From Mactra quadrangularis (Eukaryota > Mollusca > Bivalvia > Venerida > Mactridae): a DNA stretch of 64,000 nucleotides. Below, one piece after another: positions 26,701 through 41,700 of this stretch (its first letter is position 1; each line of letters begins with the position of its first letter). Location of the stretch: contig CM046299.1 in assembly GCA_025267735.1 (NCBI GenBank), positions 40,067,733-40,131,732 of the forward strand, written 5' to 3'. The notes below the pieces were generated by a model, which ran no database searches, was not told the DNA's origin, and saw only the letters and a program-made list of their open reading frames with translations. The position numbers were made by a program, and so were the translations under genes.

Positions 26701-29700
26701 GTGACCTTTTCTCATCATAATATTCATGACGAATTGCTATGATACGTAACTTGTTTACATCGTCTACATCACGCAATTTGAAATGAGCCGCCCAATCGCA
26801 GACTGTGAATAATACCGCTGTTAAATTGGCATGCAAACCTTGTCTAAAAATAGAAATTACGAAATCAAAATGTGATTAATAGTGTTTTCGTCTAGATGAA
26901 AGCGACACATTGATTGGTCGACACAAAGTTCATCTCGACGTGACCTTCCACGGAGACAGTAGAGATCCTGTACGACAACGCTCTACAGGATATCTGTTTA
27001 CGGAGATTGAACTATTATACTCTGGTGTCCAAATGTTTCTTTGCACATTAGTTTTGAAGTATACTTTGATATACTTTACATGTATATATTAGTTTCACAA
27101 CTAATATATAGTTTTACATAAACCATCAATGATATTCTTTTTGTATTATAAATATGAAATAGATTACTAAACAAAATATGTCTGCAAAAACTTTTCAATA
27201 AAATAAAATAAAAAAAAATATGAAAAAAATACATGTGTAAAGAAATTTTTGAACTCTAGTGTAGAAGTTTTGACCTTTATGAGAAAAAAATTGTTTTTTT
27301 TTTCAGAGAGCTTGAAATGGTTCGAGAACAAGAAAGATTACAAAAGAAAGCCAATCAATTAAAGTATAGCTCCAGGTTTGTGCATTAATGATTAAGATGA
27401 ATCTGAATTTGAGTTTGAAACTTTAGAATGTTTTTATGCTCTGTATGGTTCTGTTACAAGAGTTCCACTATTAAGACCATCTTGGTTATTGCAAAATCAT
27501 TCATTTTGGACATTTTAAGTCCTGAATGCTTTATTTAAGAGCAAGAAGGTTCCTATATCAAGACCATTCTACTCTTTAAGACCACTTGTTTTGTTGGTAC
27601 TTATTGTGGCATTATACAGTAGAGTAATTGAACACTAGTTTGAATTATACACATATCCGTGTTTTCTATGAGAATTCATGTATATGATTTACCAAGAGAT
27701 CTCTTGAAAAAGACAAAATTCTGATCATAGAGTTCATTTGCAAGTTTTATAACCTTGATCCTGGACTCTTATTATACCCCCGCTTCGAAGAAGAGGGGGG
27801 TATACTGTTTTACCCTTGTCTGTGCGTCCGTCCGTCTGTTACAAAATTTCCGTCGCAGTTTTCTTAGCAACTAAAACATGCTGCAGCCTAATACTTTGCA
27901 TATTGCTTCATCCCATAGTCCCATGTGGTGTATAGCGATTTCATGCTCCTTGATCATCCACTTCCTGTTTGTCGCATATTTTTAGATTTTTGCGTGGGTA
28001 TCACTAGTGAGCATTAGCTCACAGATTTACTTGTTTTAGCTCACCTGACCAAAACATGCTCAAGTTGAGCTATTGTGGGGGGTCTAGCTTGTGTGTGTGC
28101 ATTGTTGTATGTTTGTATGTGCAAGTATGTGTCGTCAACAATTTCTTAAAAAAATCTACTTGTCAAAACCACACAGCCTAGTGTTTACATATTTAGCATG
28201 TTACATCTCATTAAAGTCCTCTACAAAGATTTTTCAAATTATGCTCTCGGGGTCAAAATTTGACCCACCCCAGGGTCACAGTTTTCATACTGCTAAATAT
28301 GGAAGTGTTGAAAGATTTGCTGGTTCTCTGATGACCAGTCTATTTTAAATAACTATTTATGTAATTAACTGTTTAAAATACATTACTCTTATAAAAACAT
28401 GATCTAAAATTCTCCATTTGCTTACTTACTAATTGAAGATCTGGATGTTTCTTTATGAGGGTCACATTCAGGTGACCTTTTCTCATTATAATATTCATGA
28501 CCTAATCATTATGATTAGTAACTTGATATATCGTCTATTTCATGCAATTTTAAATTAGCAGTCCAATCACAGCTTGTAAATAATGCCACCATCAATTTAG
28601 CTGGCAAACCTCAGTCTAAAGACAGCAATAACAAAATCAATATGCTATTAATAGTGTTTTGTTGATATGAAAGCTATACATCGATTGGTCGACTAAAAGG
28701 TCATCTCAACGTTACCATAGGAACGACCCTTAGAGATCTTAAAGACAGTGGTCTATCTGTTAAAGGAAATTTATTTTTTGTAGGCATTCACGATTTGGTG
28801 GAACATTCGTGGTTAAGAACTTTAAATCTATCAGTGATAATGATTTAATATACCACAAGACTGGTGGGGACGTGAACAAAATAGATCTTGATGCAAATAA
28901 AAAACAGAAGAAGAAACCCAAGAATCGCAAACCTCTTACTGAACGTGAAGTTACTCGAAGATCAACATTAAGTATTCGCATGGGTCTGAAAGAATTTTGT
29001 ATCCAGTTTTTGGAAAATTGTTACAATCCATTGATGTATGCAGTCAAGGTGAGACATTTCTTGGTTGTTACAGTCTGGGGAAAGACTTGAGTACAGCCTT
29101 TATTTTCACTTTTAGGGTAAATGTGGCAGGGCTCTTCAATATGGGAAAGCAAAACAAAATTGAAATTGGGATATTTATTCATTTTAATACATTAGATAAC
29201 ACCCACTAACATATGTATATTTTAAAGGAATATTTTTGTCTATGAAAATTTCAACTATTGAAGCAATAGATTTACCCAGGATCCTTTCAAAATTAACAAC
29301 TTTTAAGGACATGGTTATTTTACTACAGTGGAAGGTGAAAATACATGTATACTTTTTGGGGAGGGTAATGGGGCAGAATTTCTGCTTGAAAATGGCCTGA
29401 AAAAATCTACTGATGTTTGATGCTAAGTACATTCCAAAAAAAAAACAAGCATGTAAACTGAATACATAGTCTTAACGTTTCCCTTTATAAAAAAAAACAA
29501 AAAATCCGGGTTGATAGCGAAGTTGGTAGTGTGCCGGGATTTGGAATCTCGTGCCTGAAGGGTTGCGGGTTCGAATCCCACCCAGGGAGGTTATACCCTT
29601 TCATGAAAATTTGACAATAATGTCGATTTTCCTCCATTGATTAGATAATATGGAGAGTTTCCGGCCTTGTGGAAGGGTAAGTGAGTACTGGTTATAGACA

Positions 29701-32700
29701 ATGGTCCAGGAAAGCTAGGTTAGGTGCTCTGGATGCCGTAAAATGACCTAAATTGTGTTGACACGGCATTAACTCCAATAAATAAATAAATGAATCCCTT
29801 TATAAAGTTAATTTCATCCTGTGACACTGTTTTTCCCTTTCCTGGAGCCTCACCACATCTCCCTTAAATAATAGTTTAAGTCTAGACATTTATTTAAACA
29901 ATGTATAAATTATTATTATGTATGTATAGCCTTATTAAAAAGATTACAGAACCTGATTAAGTAGGTAGATTTTTTCTTATAGAGAAAAATAATTATGTAC
30001 TCAATGTACTGAGATTTACACTGAATTTTATCATTTTTCTCTGTCATATCATGGCAGTTATTTGTCCTACTTACATTCACTGGACAAGCCTAGCTCTCTA
30101 GAGCCTAGTATTAACCTAGTATTAGGCATATACCATCTATAATGGCTGACAACGGCCCTTCTTAATACAGCGGTAGGCTGTAGAAAGTAATGCATGAAAA
30201 AAAATGATGGTATCTATGTGACATCCAGAAGTTGAACCCATGATTCCTGGATTTTTAGGCCTACATGCTACCAACTTAGCTTAATGATCTTTAGAGAAGT
30301 GTTTTTAGCATGACTCATGTTTGTAAGAGTAGTTTCCCTTTGATGAGTTCATATCAAAATTTTAAATCGTTTTTGGGGTTTCGATATGATAAAATTCATG
30401 TGATACAATTCTGCAATATATTAGTTTTAGGGTGAAGTCCCATCACCACGAAATGTTTGTTTATGGACAGTAGGTCCTGTGAAGATAAAAATTTTACAGA
30501 ACCAAACTCTCCAAGTCTCACAGGACTGTAGACATTTATATTTTGATGAATTGAAATTCATATGAATGACATTAAATTTTTTGCCGGGCAGTCTGTTATG
30601 AGAACCTGCAGATCTAAATGTACCTTATAATTTTTCACAGGCTTTGTCTGTCTGTCTGCAATGTTCCACAGTGACTGGTGCAGCCTTAACAATAAATATA
30701 TTACTATTATTATATGCTTTCCAGTGGAATTTTGGGATTTACCAGTGAAATAAAAATCGATACTCCACTGCTTTGAAACAATGAAAATAAATGTGTTATT
30801 TTCACTGTTTGGGTGCGCAGTTCTGATGACATATCATTCTTAAACTTTAAAAAAGCCAGTTTGAAGCATATAATAAACAGAAAATGTGTTTATTTCATTG
30901 TAAGATCTATTTATTTCACTCATGAGCTAATTAGTGCTGCAACGATTCACAGGAAAGTCGATTCGATGCGATTCGATACTTTTTCTTCCGATTCGATTTT
31001 TTTCGATTTGATTCATTTATTAATATAATTTACTTCAAATATGCGTTTATACATTAATTTGAGCTTAAAACTAAATAATATGGACTAAATAAAAGTGTTA
31101 CTGAAATTTGATAACACGAAACTCGAAAATCTGCTAAATTAATATTTGCTTTTTTCAAGAACGAAATGGTTTGGGTACGAATGTAAAGTTCGCGAAAATG
31201 TATTATAATTGTAATTTCGACTAAAAAGTATAAACAGCATGGAGCATTAATTGTAGAAAGATGCAGTTCTTGATATACTACTGTACATTTAACATAAACC
31301 TACGCTTTGTTGGCAAATATATTGAAATTTGAATTAACTAACATCAAAACTTGACCGGTAAAATTCAATCACACCGACCCAATTTGCGTAGTGTTGGGGC
31401 ATATACTGTAAATAAATATTTGGAACAGAGTTTCCATGCTACTTAAATCGTAATGGAAACTTTAGAGAAATGTAACAAAGTTAACCCCAGTTTCACTGTC
31501 AACGTACTTTGTCTTTTAGGTGAGCCTTTGCTTTTATCGTTATAACTTATGTAAACATGTTAAAAGTCAGTATCGAATCGAAACTCGCGGGTCCCGAATC
31601 GAAATCGAATCGGCGCCCTTGCAATCGAGTTTCGATGTATCGAATCGTTGCAGCCCTAGAGCTAATGATATTATATTTTCACTTGTGGCTACGCCACTCG
31701 TGAAAATATTGCATCCTTAGCTCACTCGTGAAATTAAAAGTGGATCTTACACCGAAATAAACAAATATCCTCTATGTACTATTTCAGGATGTATTAAATC
31801 GTGAGAAGTCTCAGGAACATGATGAGACCTATTATTTATGGTCTATAAGATTCTTTATGGAGTTCTGTAGACTTCATAGTGGTAAAGTGGATTTAGTCAG
31901 GTAATATACAGTTTAGTATCTTGAAATCAATCATGTGTGATGTATTCAACTTGATGAGTCTGCATAAAACTAGTCTACATTCTTGTTTAATCACACCGGC
32001 AGTCGACGAAAAAAAGTGGGTGCCCAGTTGCTTGGGAAATCACTTTTTAGTTTGGGCAACTAATAATTTCTGTTGGGCAACCTAAATCTTTAAACAAAAT
32101 ATAGTGCTTGCTATTAACTATTTAATTAACTATTAGAATGACCAGCTCTTACAACCACTTTCATATCCTAATTTCATAGACTGCACCAGGGAAAGTTAAG
32201 TGGAGAGGAACTAAACGTCAACTCTTAGATATTTTTAGAAATTTTTTATTAACTATTTTCGGTCTCCCGACCTTCTTCAGGATGTTCAGGATTGTTAGAA
32301 CACAGTCCAGAATATGTTTGCGATTCCAGAAACCTTGCAAACTTTTTGTATTTTCTTTCAATTCAAATTTCAACAGATGTAGGTTTATTAATGGGCACTG
32401 TGCAAATAAATTTTCATCCAGATATCTTAACAAGAAATGTTATTAAACATGGATAAAAAGTCATTTTGGTGCAAGATACCTTCTATGTACTTATTGTTTC
32501 TTTGATTGATTCTAACTGTGCCAGCAATGTCACTTTTACCGGTCAATATCACTTCAACCTAACTTCAACATGATCCATTCTGTACTAATCAAATGTAATG
32601 ATACATGTTTATTGTATTATATTACAGTGAGACAATGTCTGTACAATCCTTTCACTATATTCAAGTACAACTGTTTCAATATTATGAAATGCAGCAGATG

Positions 32701-35700
32701 GAAAAGAAAGAAGCTATTGTATGGGGAAAAAGGTAACTTGTAATTATAGGTTATTATACATTTTACTATAAAATACGGAAATATATTTGGACGAGTGCAC
32801 AGCTTGGAAAGTCATATTGGACGAGCCGAAAGGCGAGTCCAATATGTTTTTTCAAGCTGTGTTTGATAGGGATGTATACCGGTGTAACAGGCCAATTTTT
32901 CCCCCCTGGCCAATCTTTCCCCGGGGAAAAAAAGGCCTGGGCAAATCTTTCCCCGGGGAAAAATAGGCCTAGGCAATTTTTTCCCCCCCTGGGCAAATTT
33001 TTCCCCCCTTGATAAAACTGTTATTATGATGCTTTTTATTGTATATCTCGGCCAATCTTTCCCCCCTGGCTAATTTTTCCCCCATTATTGGAACCGATGT
33101 TATTATGCTATTTCATTGTACATCTCCGCCAATCTTTCCCCCGCTAATAAACTGTTGTTTCTAGGCTGTTTTTTTGTACATCTCGGCCAATCTTTCCCCC
33201 CCTGGCTAATTTTTCCCCAGCTGATGAAACTGTTGTTTCTATGCTATTTAATTGTATATCTCGGCCAATCTTTCCCCCCTGGCTAATTTTTCCCCCACTG
33301 ATGAATCTGTTGTTTAAATGCTACTTTTTGTATATCTCGGCCAATTTCCCCCCCTGGCTAATTTTACCCTCGCTGATGAAACTGTTATTTAAATGCTATT
33401 TTATTGTACATCTCGGCCAATCTTTTCCCCCTGGCAAACTCCCCCGCTGATGAAACTGTTGTTTCTATGCTATTTTATTGTATATCTCGGCCAATCTTTC
33501 CCCCCTGGCTAATTTTTTACCCGCTGATGAAACTGTTGTTTAAATGCTATTTTTTTTGTATATCTCGGCCAATCTTCCCCCCCCTGGCTAATTTTTCCCG
33601 GCTGATGAAACTGTTGTTTAAATGTTTCTTTATTGTATCTCGGCCAATCTTTCCCCCCTGGCTAATTTTTCCCCCGCTATTGAAACTGTTGTTTAAATGC
33701 TTCTTTTTTGTATATCTCGGCCAATCTTTCCCCCCTAACTAATTTTTTCTCCGCTGATGAAACTGTTGTTTAAATGCTTCTTTATTGTATATCTCGGCCA
33801 ATCTTTCCCCCTGGCTGATTTTTCCCCCGCTGATGAAACTGTTAATTAAATGCTTCTTTATTGTATATCTCGGCCAATCTTTCGCCCCCTGGCTAATTTT
33901 TCACCCACTGATGAAACTGTTGTTTAAATGCTTCTTTATTGTATATCTCGGCCAATCTTTCCCCTTGGCTAATTTTTCCCCTGCTGATGAAACTGTTGTT
34001 TAAATGCTTCTTTATTGTATATCTCGGCCAATCTTTCCCCTTGGCTAATTTTTCCCCCGCTGATGAAACTGTTGTTTAAATGCTTCTTTTTTGTATATCT
34101 CGGCCAATCTTTCCCCCCTAACTAATTTTTTCTCCGCTGATGAAACTGTTGTTTAAATGCTTCTTTATTGTATATCTCGGCCAATCTTTCCCCCTGGCTG
34201 ATTTTTCCTCCGCTGATGAAACTGTTAATTAAATGCTTCTTTATTGTATATCTCGGCCAATCTTTCGCCCCCTGGCTAATTTTTCACCCACTGATGAAAC
34301 TGTTGTTTAAATGCTTCTTTATTGTATATCTCGGCCAATCTTTCCCCCTGGCTAATTTTTCCCCCGCTATTGAAACTGTTGTTTAAATGCTTCTTTTTTG
34401 TATATCTCGGCCAATCTTTCCCCCCTAACTAATTTTTTCTCCGCTGATGAAACTGTTGTTTAAATGCTTCTTTATTGTATATCTCGGCCAATCTTTCCCC
34501 CTGGCTAATTTTTCCCCCGCTGATGAAACTGTTAATTAAATGCTTCTTTATTGTATATCTCGGCCAATCTTTCGCCCCCCTGGCTAATTTTTCCCCCGCT
34601 GATGAAACTGTTGTTTAAATGCTTCTTTATTGTATATCTCGGCCAATCTTTCCCCTTGGCTAATTTTTCCCCTGCTAATGAAACTGTTGTTTAAATGCTT
34701 CTTTATTGTATATCTCGGCCAATCTTTCCCCCCTGGCTAATTTTTCCCCCGCTGATGAAACTGTTGTTTCTATGCTATTTTATTGTACATCTCGGCCAAT
34801 CTTTTCCCCCTGGCTAACTCCCCCGCTGATGAAACTGTTGTTTCTATGCTATTTTATTGTATATCTCGGCCAATCTTTCCCCCCTGGCTAATTTTTCCCA
34901 TGCTGATGAAACTGTTGTTTAAATGCTTCTTTATTGTATATCTTGGCCAATCTTCCCCCCCTGGCTAATTTTTCCCTGCTGATGAAACTGTTGTTAAAAT
35001 GTTTCTTTATTGTATCTCGGCCAATCTTTCCCCCCTGGCTAATTTTTCCCCCGCTGATGAAACTGTTGTTTAAATGCTTCTTTTTTGTATATCTCGGCCA
35101 ATCTTTTCCCCCTAACTAATTTTTTCCCCGCTGATGAAACTGTTATTTAAATGCTATTTTATTGTATATCTCGGCCAATTTTTCCCCCCTGGCTAATTTA
35201 ACTCCCCACTGATGAAACTGTTGTTTAAATGCTATTTTATTGTATATCTCGGCCAATCTTCCCCCCCCCTGGCTAATTTTTCCCATGCTGATGAAACTGT
35301 TGTTTAAATGCTTCTTTATTGTATATCTTGGCCAATCTTCCCCCCCTGGCTAAGTTTTCCCCCGCTGATGAAACTGTTGTTTAAATGCTTCTTTATTGTA
35401 TATCTCGGCCAATCTTTCCCCCCTGGCTACGTTTTCCCCCGCTGATAAAATATAAACACTTTCATCAGCGGGGGAAAAATTAGCCAGGGGGGAAAGATTG
35501 GCCGAGATGTATATTGAAAAAGCATATAAAGATAATAGTTCCAACAACGGGGGAAAAATTAGCCAGGGCGGGAAGATTGGCCGAGATGTATATTGAAAAA
35601 GCATAAAATGACAACACTTTCATCAGCGGGGGAAAAATTAGCCAGGAGGGGAAAGATTGGCCAAGATGTACATTAAAAAGCATAAAATGACAACACTTTC

Positions 35701-38700
35701 ATCAGCGGGGGAAAAATTAGCCAGGGGGGGAAGATTGGCCAAGATGTATATTGAAAAAGCATATAAAGACAACAGTTCCAACAACGGGGGAAAAATTAGT
35801 CAGGGGGGAAAGATTGGCCGAGATGTATATTGAAAAAGCATATAAAGACAACAGTTCCAACAACGGGGGGAAAATTAGCCAGGGGGGGGGAAGATTGGCC
35901 GAGATGTATATTGAAATAGCAGAATAACAACAGTTTCTTCAACAGGGGAAAAATCAGCCATGGGAGAAAGATTGGCTGAGAGAAATAATGTTGTATCATA
36001 TTATATATAAATTCTAAACAAATGTTAGGGGAAAAATTTGCCCAGGGGGGGAAAAAAAGGCCTGGGCCAATCTTTCCCCGGGGGAAAAAAAGGCCTAGGC
36101 CAATCTTTCCCCGGGGAAAGATTGGCCTGGGCCTTTCTTTCCCCGGGGAAAGATAGGCCGGGGGAAAAAATAGACTGCTACACCGGTACCAAATACCGGT
36201 ACCAGTATCAGTATCGTTTCGAAAAATTCCGGTAAATACCGTTTCGTTTTGGTACCGGTACTCAAATCGGTACTTTGAAAAAAATAGAGCAGATTTAAAA
36301 TAACCAAATACGAAATTTTCAATGTTTTAATCTCAAGACTTCTGCGTATTTATCGTATCTAAAAGGGATTTAACTTGATCTTAAGTATATCATACCATTT
36401 ATTACCGTCCAGTATGCTCCGTGTAGATCTATATTCAATTTGATAATTGATACAAATTGAAATTTAAGTAATGACAATGTTGCAGGTTATTAGCGTGCCG
36501 CTTATACGTTATTTTTTTAAAGTCTAGGCCCGGGCACGTTCAGCAAAGCGATCGCTAGCTAGTGCTTTTAAAAGCGATTTTTGTAGCCTAAGAGGTCTAC
36601 AGAACGGTGTGCTTCAAGCTAGCAAATCCAAGATGGCAGTTTTTCTCAAACATTTTTCAGAATTGTTACCAATGAAAAATATTTAAATCAATTATCACCA
36701 TGATTATTCTTTTTACCGCTTTGACGAAATATGTGAATTGAATAAAACCTGTATCAGTATTCTTAAAAAAGAAACAAGTTTCCACAGGGGCAGCCATTGT
36801 GAAAAAATGCAGAAGTTTTTAGAATCATATGGCCAGTAATAAAAAAACTTGCTACATATCGCTAGCTAGCGATTCAATTTGCTCGATCGTAGCAGACCCT
36901 TCCGTAGGAAATGCTAGGTAGCGATACAAAGAGCTCGGCTTGCGGAACGAGCCCTAGTTGCCAACGATGTAAATGTCTGAAAGGTCTCTCAAAATTGTTA
37001 CACATGCGTCACATGCATGCTTACATTAACATGCACAATAATATTTGTTGTTCTGTAATATTGTCTTTCGATTGTAAATTCTGCATGTGTAGTTATATTG
37101 ATGTTATTTTGTCATAGTATGAGTAAACTGTCACATGAACATTGTGGTTTTTTTTCTGACGAACATCTGTTTATTTGTTTAAAAAATGCATAGGATTAAG
37201 TTCCGAAATTTAGTTTGTAAAAGATCACGAAAGACTCAACATTGTCTACTGGACTACTAAAATACTTATTTAATTGCAACACAATATTTTATTGACATTG
37301 TTTTTTGTATGAAAATATTCAGTACGAATGTTACACGTGGAGCGAATTTTTTGTTCTAACTCTTGGTAATATATTTATCAGTATGTTTTCTACTAAATAT
37401 TTAGCTAACAGAATAGCACGATAACAGTATACATTACAGAGCTTGCATGTCAAACTATTTCTCTGTATTGAATTCACATGTACCCGTTGATCGTGTCTTT
37501 TCACTGGCTGGTGACACAATAAACCAGTGAAGAGTTCCTCTCGATCAGCCGAAAACTGATATGCTCATTGATATACATGAATGTTTTGTTATTTGTATTT
37601 AAACATTTATATTTGTACTACGGCTGCATATTGGTATCGGTATCGGTATCATTAAAAATACCGTATCGTTTCATTGGTACCGGTATCGTTTCGTCCCTGA
37701 CGGTATTCATCCCTAGTGTTTGAGTATAATAACCTTTTTATTATGTATCTTTTGTATTCTTTGAAATAATCATCATCATTTGATTGTTGAAGATTAAAAT
37801 TGGAAACCAGACTAGCATCAATTAGTGCACATGTTCCCAACTGTCCAATAGGAAAATAATTTATATCTTTTGGATCCAATACGGGAATATATTGGACGGT
37901 CACATGGTCCAAATGCAGATTGTTGATTGGTTAGATTTGTTATATATATAATAATATATGAATATCGCATGGTAATGTCAGTGACATTATAAATATCACA
38001 TCCTACAGAGGCTAATAGAACATTCTGTTTTATCACCCTCTGTAGGATGTAATATTCATTTTAATATATTGAACAACAAATATCAGAAATTGTTTACAAT
38101 TTAATCAGCACAAACTATTTATTTTATCTGTTATTTTGCTTTATTAATGGAGGAAATTGACATTACTGTAAAATTTTCCATGAATAGATACAACAACCCC
38201 GGTTGCGATTAGAAACTGCTACCCATTTGGGATTGTAGATTTAAAGTTCTAAGGTGCTACTAACTGTTCTACTGACACATGTTGTTAATTGATTTTTACA
38301 GGACTCATCTAGCATTGAAAGCATATCAGGAATTATTACTTACTCTTGATTCAATGGATAAATCAGGTGATAGTACATTGATAGAAAGTTCTAGAGTTAT
38401 CAAAGGTAGGTGCTACTGTTTTATTAATATGGCCATTGAGAAAATACTTAGCAATTGTTAGGCATTTTTCTTTCATCCAATATTGGGAAAATCATGAAGA
38501 CTCTGCTATACAAGTTTATGTTAGCTTGATTGTGAATTAAGTTCTAACAACTATGATTAATCAATCTCAATTCTGCTTCCTGGTCTCCCAGTATTGAGCA
38601 GTCAGAATTATCGTACAAACACCTGATCTCGTTCCTCACCTGATTTCGGTCCTTTCATAAAAAAGTTGTTTACTTTGCTATTTTATTGAGTATGACATCA

Positions 38701-41700
38701 TCAATTCGTGTGCACAATGTCAAGTAAACAATCAACGCAACTACAACTGTCAAACGAGAATAATGCGCAAGAAAAAGGTTTTTAGAATGAAAATTTTGTG
38801 ATGGTGAATATTTTTCAGTAAATCCTTATTACCTTTTTCTGCTCTGTCAGTACAATCCATTAAATATTGTTTAAAAGTATGTTATAATAAAAAAAGCACA
38901 TGGCAGGTAGCCCTTGCTCATAAAGTCACGTGACGGTCATGTGGCAGCTAATTATGACGTCACAAAGAGCCAAATACGGTAGAAGTGCGAAATTAGGTCA
39001 TCTATTTTTAGCCGCCATGACAGTTTTCAGAAAATGGTCGTGTTTTTTTTTTGGAAGAATTTGGATTTGTTTTAAATATAAAATATCAGCAAGTATATGA
39101 TAAACAAATGGGATATAGATTAAAAGGTTCGTTTTTAATGTATTTTTCTGAAAGTATTGTTGCATTAATTAGAAATGGTTCATTGAGACCTTAGAGGTGC
39201 GAGAACCCGTGTGTCCACCATAAGTCTCTTGCTCAAGGAAACAACAAATAAGGTATTGAATGTGATTCAAACTATTGTGGATGAAACTATCCATTGATTT
39301 CCATTTCAATGTCATAACTGTCGGACCACACCTGGTTCCTGCATATTGCTTACAGGGCATTTTTTCAGTATGTTGGGTAGGGGTCCAGGTGTCTTTTTTT
39401 ACATGGAACATTTTTGGAAATTTTATCACAGTTTCATTGATAAGGGAATGAAAACCAAAGGTAAACTCCACCTTTGAGGAAAACTATGATTTCAAAGAAA
39501 TTTCAGAAGGGGAAGACGTCTGAATATGGACCCTATTATATAAGGGAAAAAAGCCCTGGCATGTTCTGTAATCATTCTGATAAAATGTTACATATTTGTT
39601 TAAATCTTCATGATATGACTTCATTACAGTATATGTAAACTTAGTGTAATGGTTACATTTATTCCAACATTATATTTATAGGTAATATATTTTATATGAT
39701 GGAATTTAGAGATATATTTCTAACATTACTACGTCATTTTGATCAAAATAGACAATCAAGGTAAGTTTTATATTAATTAAACTTGGTTCAGAATATAAGC
39801 GTACTAAATGTGAAGAAATTAAGATCTATGTTACGGTCCTGTTAAGGAACTGATTGGGCGCAATGGTAGCATACTAGACTTTGACTTCAGCCATTTGGGT
39901 TCAAGTCCCACCATTTGGGTTCAAATTATCAACTCATTTGGATTCAATTGACATAATGCCGGACCTCCTATTTCTAAATATTCATAATCTATTCATCTAT
40001 GAAAGGATTGGTATATACTTGGACAAACATAGTCCAATGTCTTTGCACACTAAGGATTAGATTGTTAAACAAATTAGCCACTTGTCTTGGGGTGTGGTTA
40101 TAGTAACCTCAGCATAATGTCTTCTGTTGAAGATCATATACTTTCTGTAATTTAGCAATAACCAGGTTTCAAATGATTTATTCTGATAAACAGTTGCCAA
40201 GGGAACGATTTGCATAAGTTGCATCTCTGTCACCGTAAATAAGAGCATCTTGAAAAAGCTTTACGTTGTGCGGTGAAAAATGGTCAAACTTCAGCCATTT
40301 CTCTACCAGGGCTAATAAGAATTGTTTACGTATAATAAAATATAAATATGTCTCAAAGTCAGAGTGCTAAATTAAAAAGAGACACGGAACAAAAAATTAA
40401 GTAGGACTTTATATGTTTTTAGCCAGATTTTTCAACGAAAAAATCAATATAGTTTGGCGAAACACAGGCGGACGGGTGTGCAGGCGGGCGTCCGGTGTCG
40501 TTAACAATTCCTTTGAAGTTTTCAATTTAGCATATATCTCTGCCATTAATTGTCAGATCTTTATGAAACTTCATACAAAGATAACATACCATGTGATAAA
40601 CAGAATTAGACAGTAACCATAACTCTACCTGGCTTTATTATGGATTATTTCCCTTTGTAATTTTTGTGTTAAAGTTTTTAAATCCAGCTTTAGTGTGGTT
40701 TTCACATTACATTTCTTGTTTTATGATATTCAGGGCGTACTTGAAAGATTTGGTTGAAACAACTCATATGTTTCTAAAAATGTTGGAACATTTCTCTAAG
40801 AAGACGGGACATCTTGTTGTACAGAAAAAGAAGACAAAATCTGGTGGTAGAAAGAAAAAACCTAAAAATCAAGGTAAGAATGTTGTTCATATGTGGTAAA
40901 GATTTAATGAAAATGTCTGATAAATGTTAAAGACTTTTAACTAAGTAACATTACAAGTATAATAAGTCTACCCTTCATGAAAGCTAGAAAAACAGCTACA
41001 CTTCTGAATTCACTCTCCTGGGTGTTACCGGACTGTAACATGATTACATGTTGATCAGGCACGCCACCATTGGTCCATTCTGTAACCAGCTATCATTGTT
41101 GTGATATCATCATATCACTAAAACAGAAGTCTGTATTAATACTAAGGCAAAATTTTGGCCTCAATAGGCTCCATTTAGTACTCAAGCTTTGGTGTTTTTT
41201 CCAGCTGTAATATTTATTAGTACTGGAAGTACCTATGTTGAGCAATGTTAAAACACAAATGTGTGTGTACACAGAACTATAGGATTTAATCAATGTTGCA
41301 TGTTTTTCAGCAAAATATGTAAAAGAACTTTGTTCTACACAGATGAATCCGGTACAAACAAATCTTATTCAGCGGGAAAACCCCATCAATTTGAGTTCCG
41401 AATATGAACTATTTTGGACAAGTAACTAATTATTATTAATACAGACTTTATACAGTTAATATAACATTTCAGGTAACCGAGGTTACGTAGAACCAAGTGA
41501 AGAAGAGTTGAATGATTTATGGGATGAAGTATCGGGTGAACTGTCAGCTATATTTCAAGGTAGAAAAGATCTACCTGATGATGTCACTCCATTTGATGCT
41601 GCATCAGAGATTGATGTGGATCAACAAAGGTAATGTTGTGGTCTTATTGCAGTCAGTGGCACTAATGAAAGTATGCAGTATTAATACTAAATACTGTATT

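Noticed and set aside
33241..35683. Many 60-110-codon open frames with repeated '[20 protein letters not shown]'-like sequence
   Set aside because: All are translations of the same 77-bp unit in different frames and both orientations; the repetition is of DNA, with no selection on a protein.
33040..35990. Regularly spaced array considered as CRISPR-like
   Set aside because: Units are direct tandem copies without unique spacers, in a eukaryotic intron, with an orientation flip.
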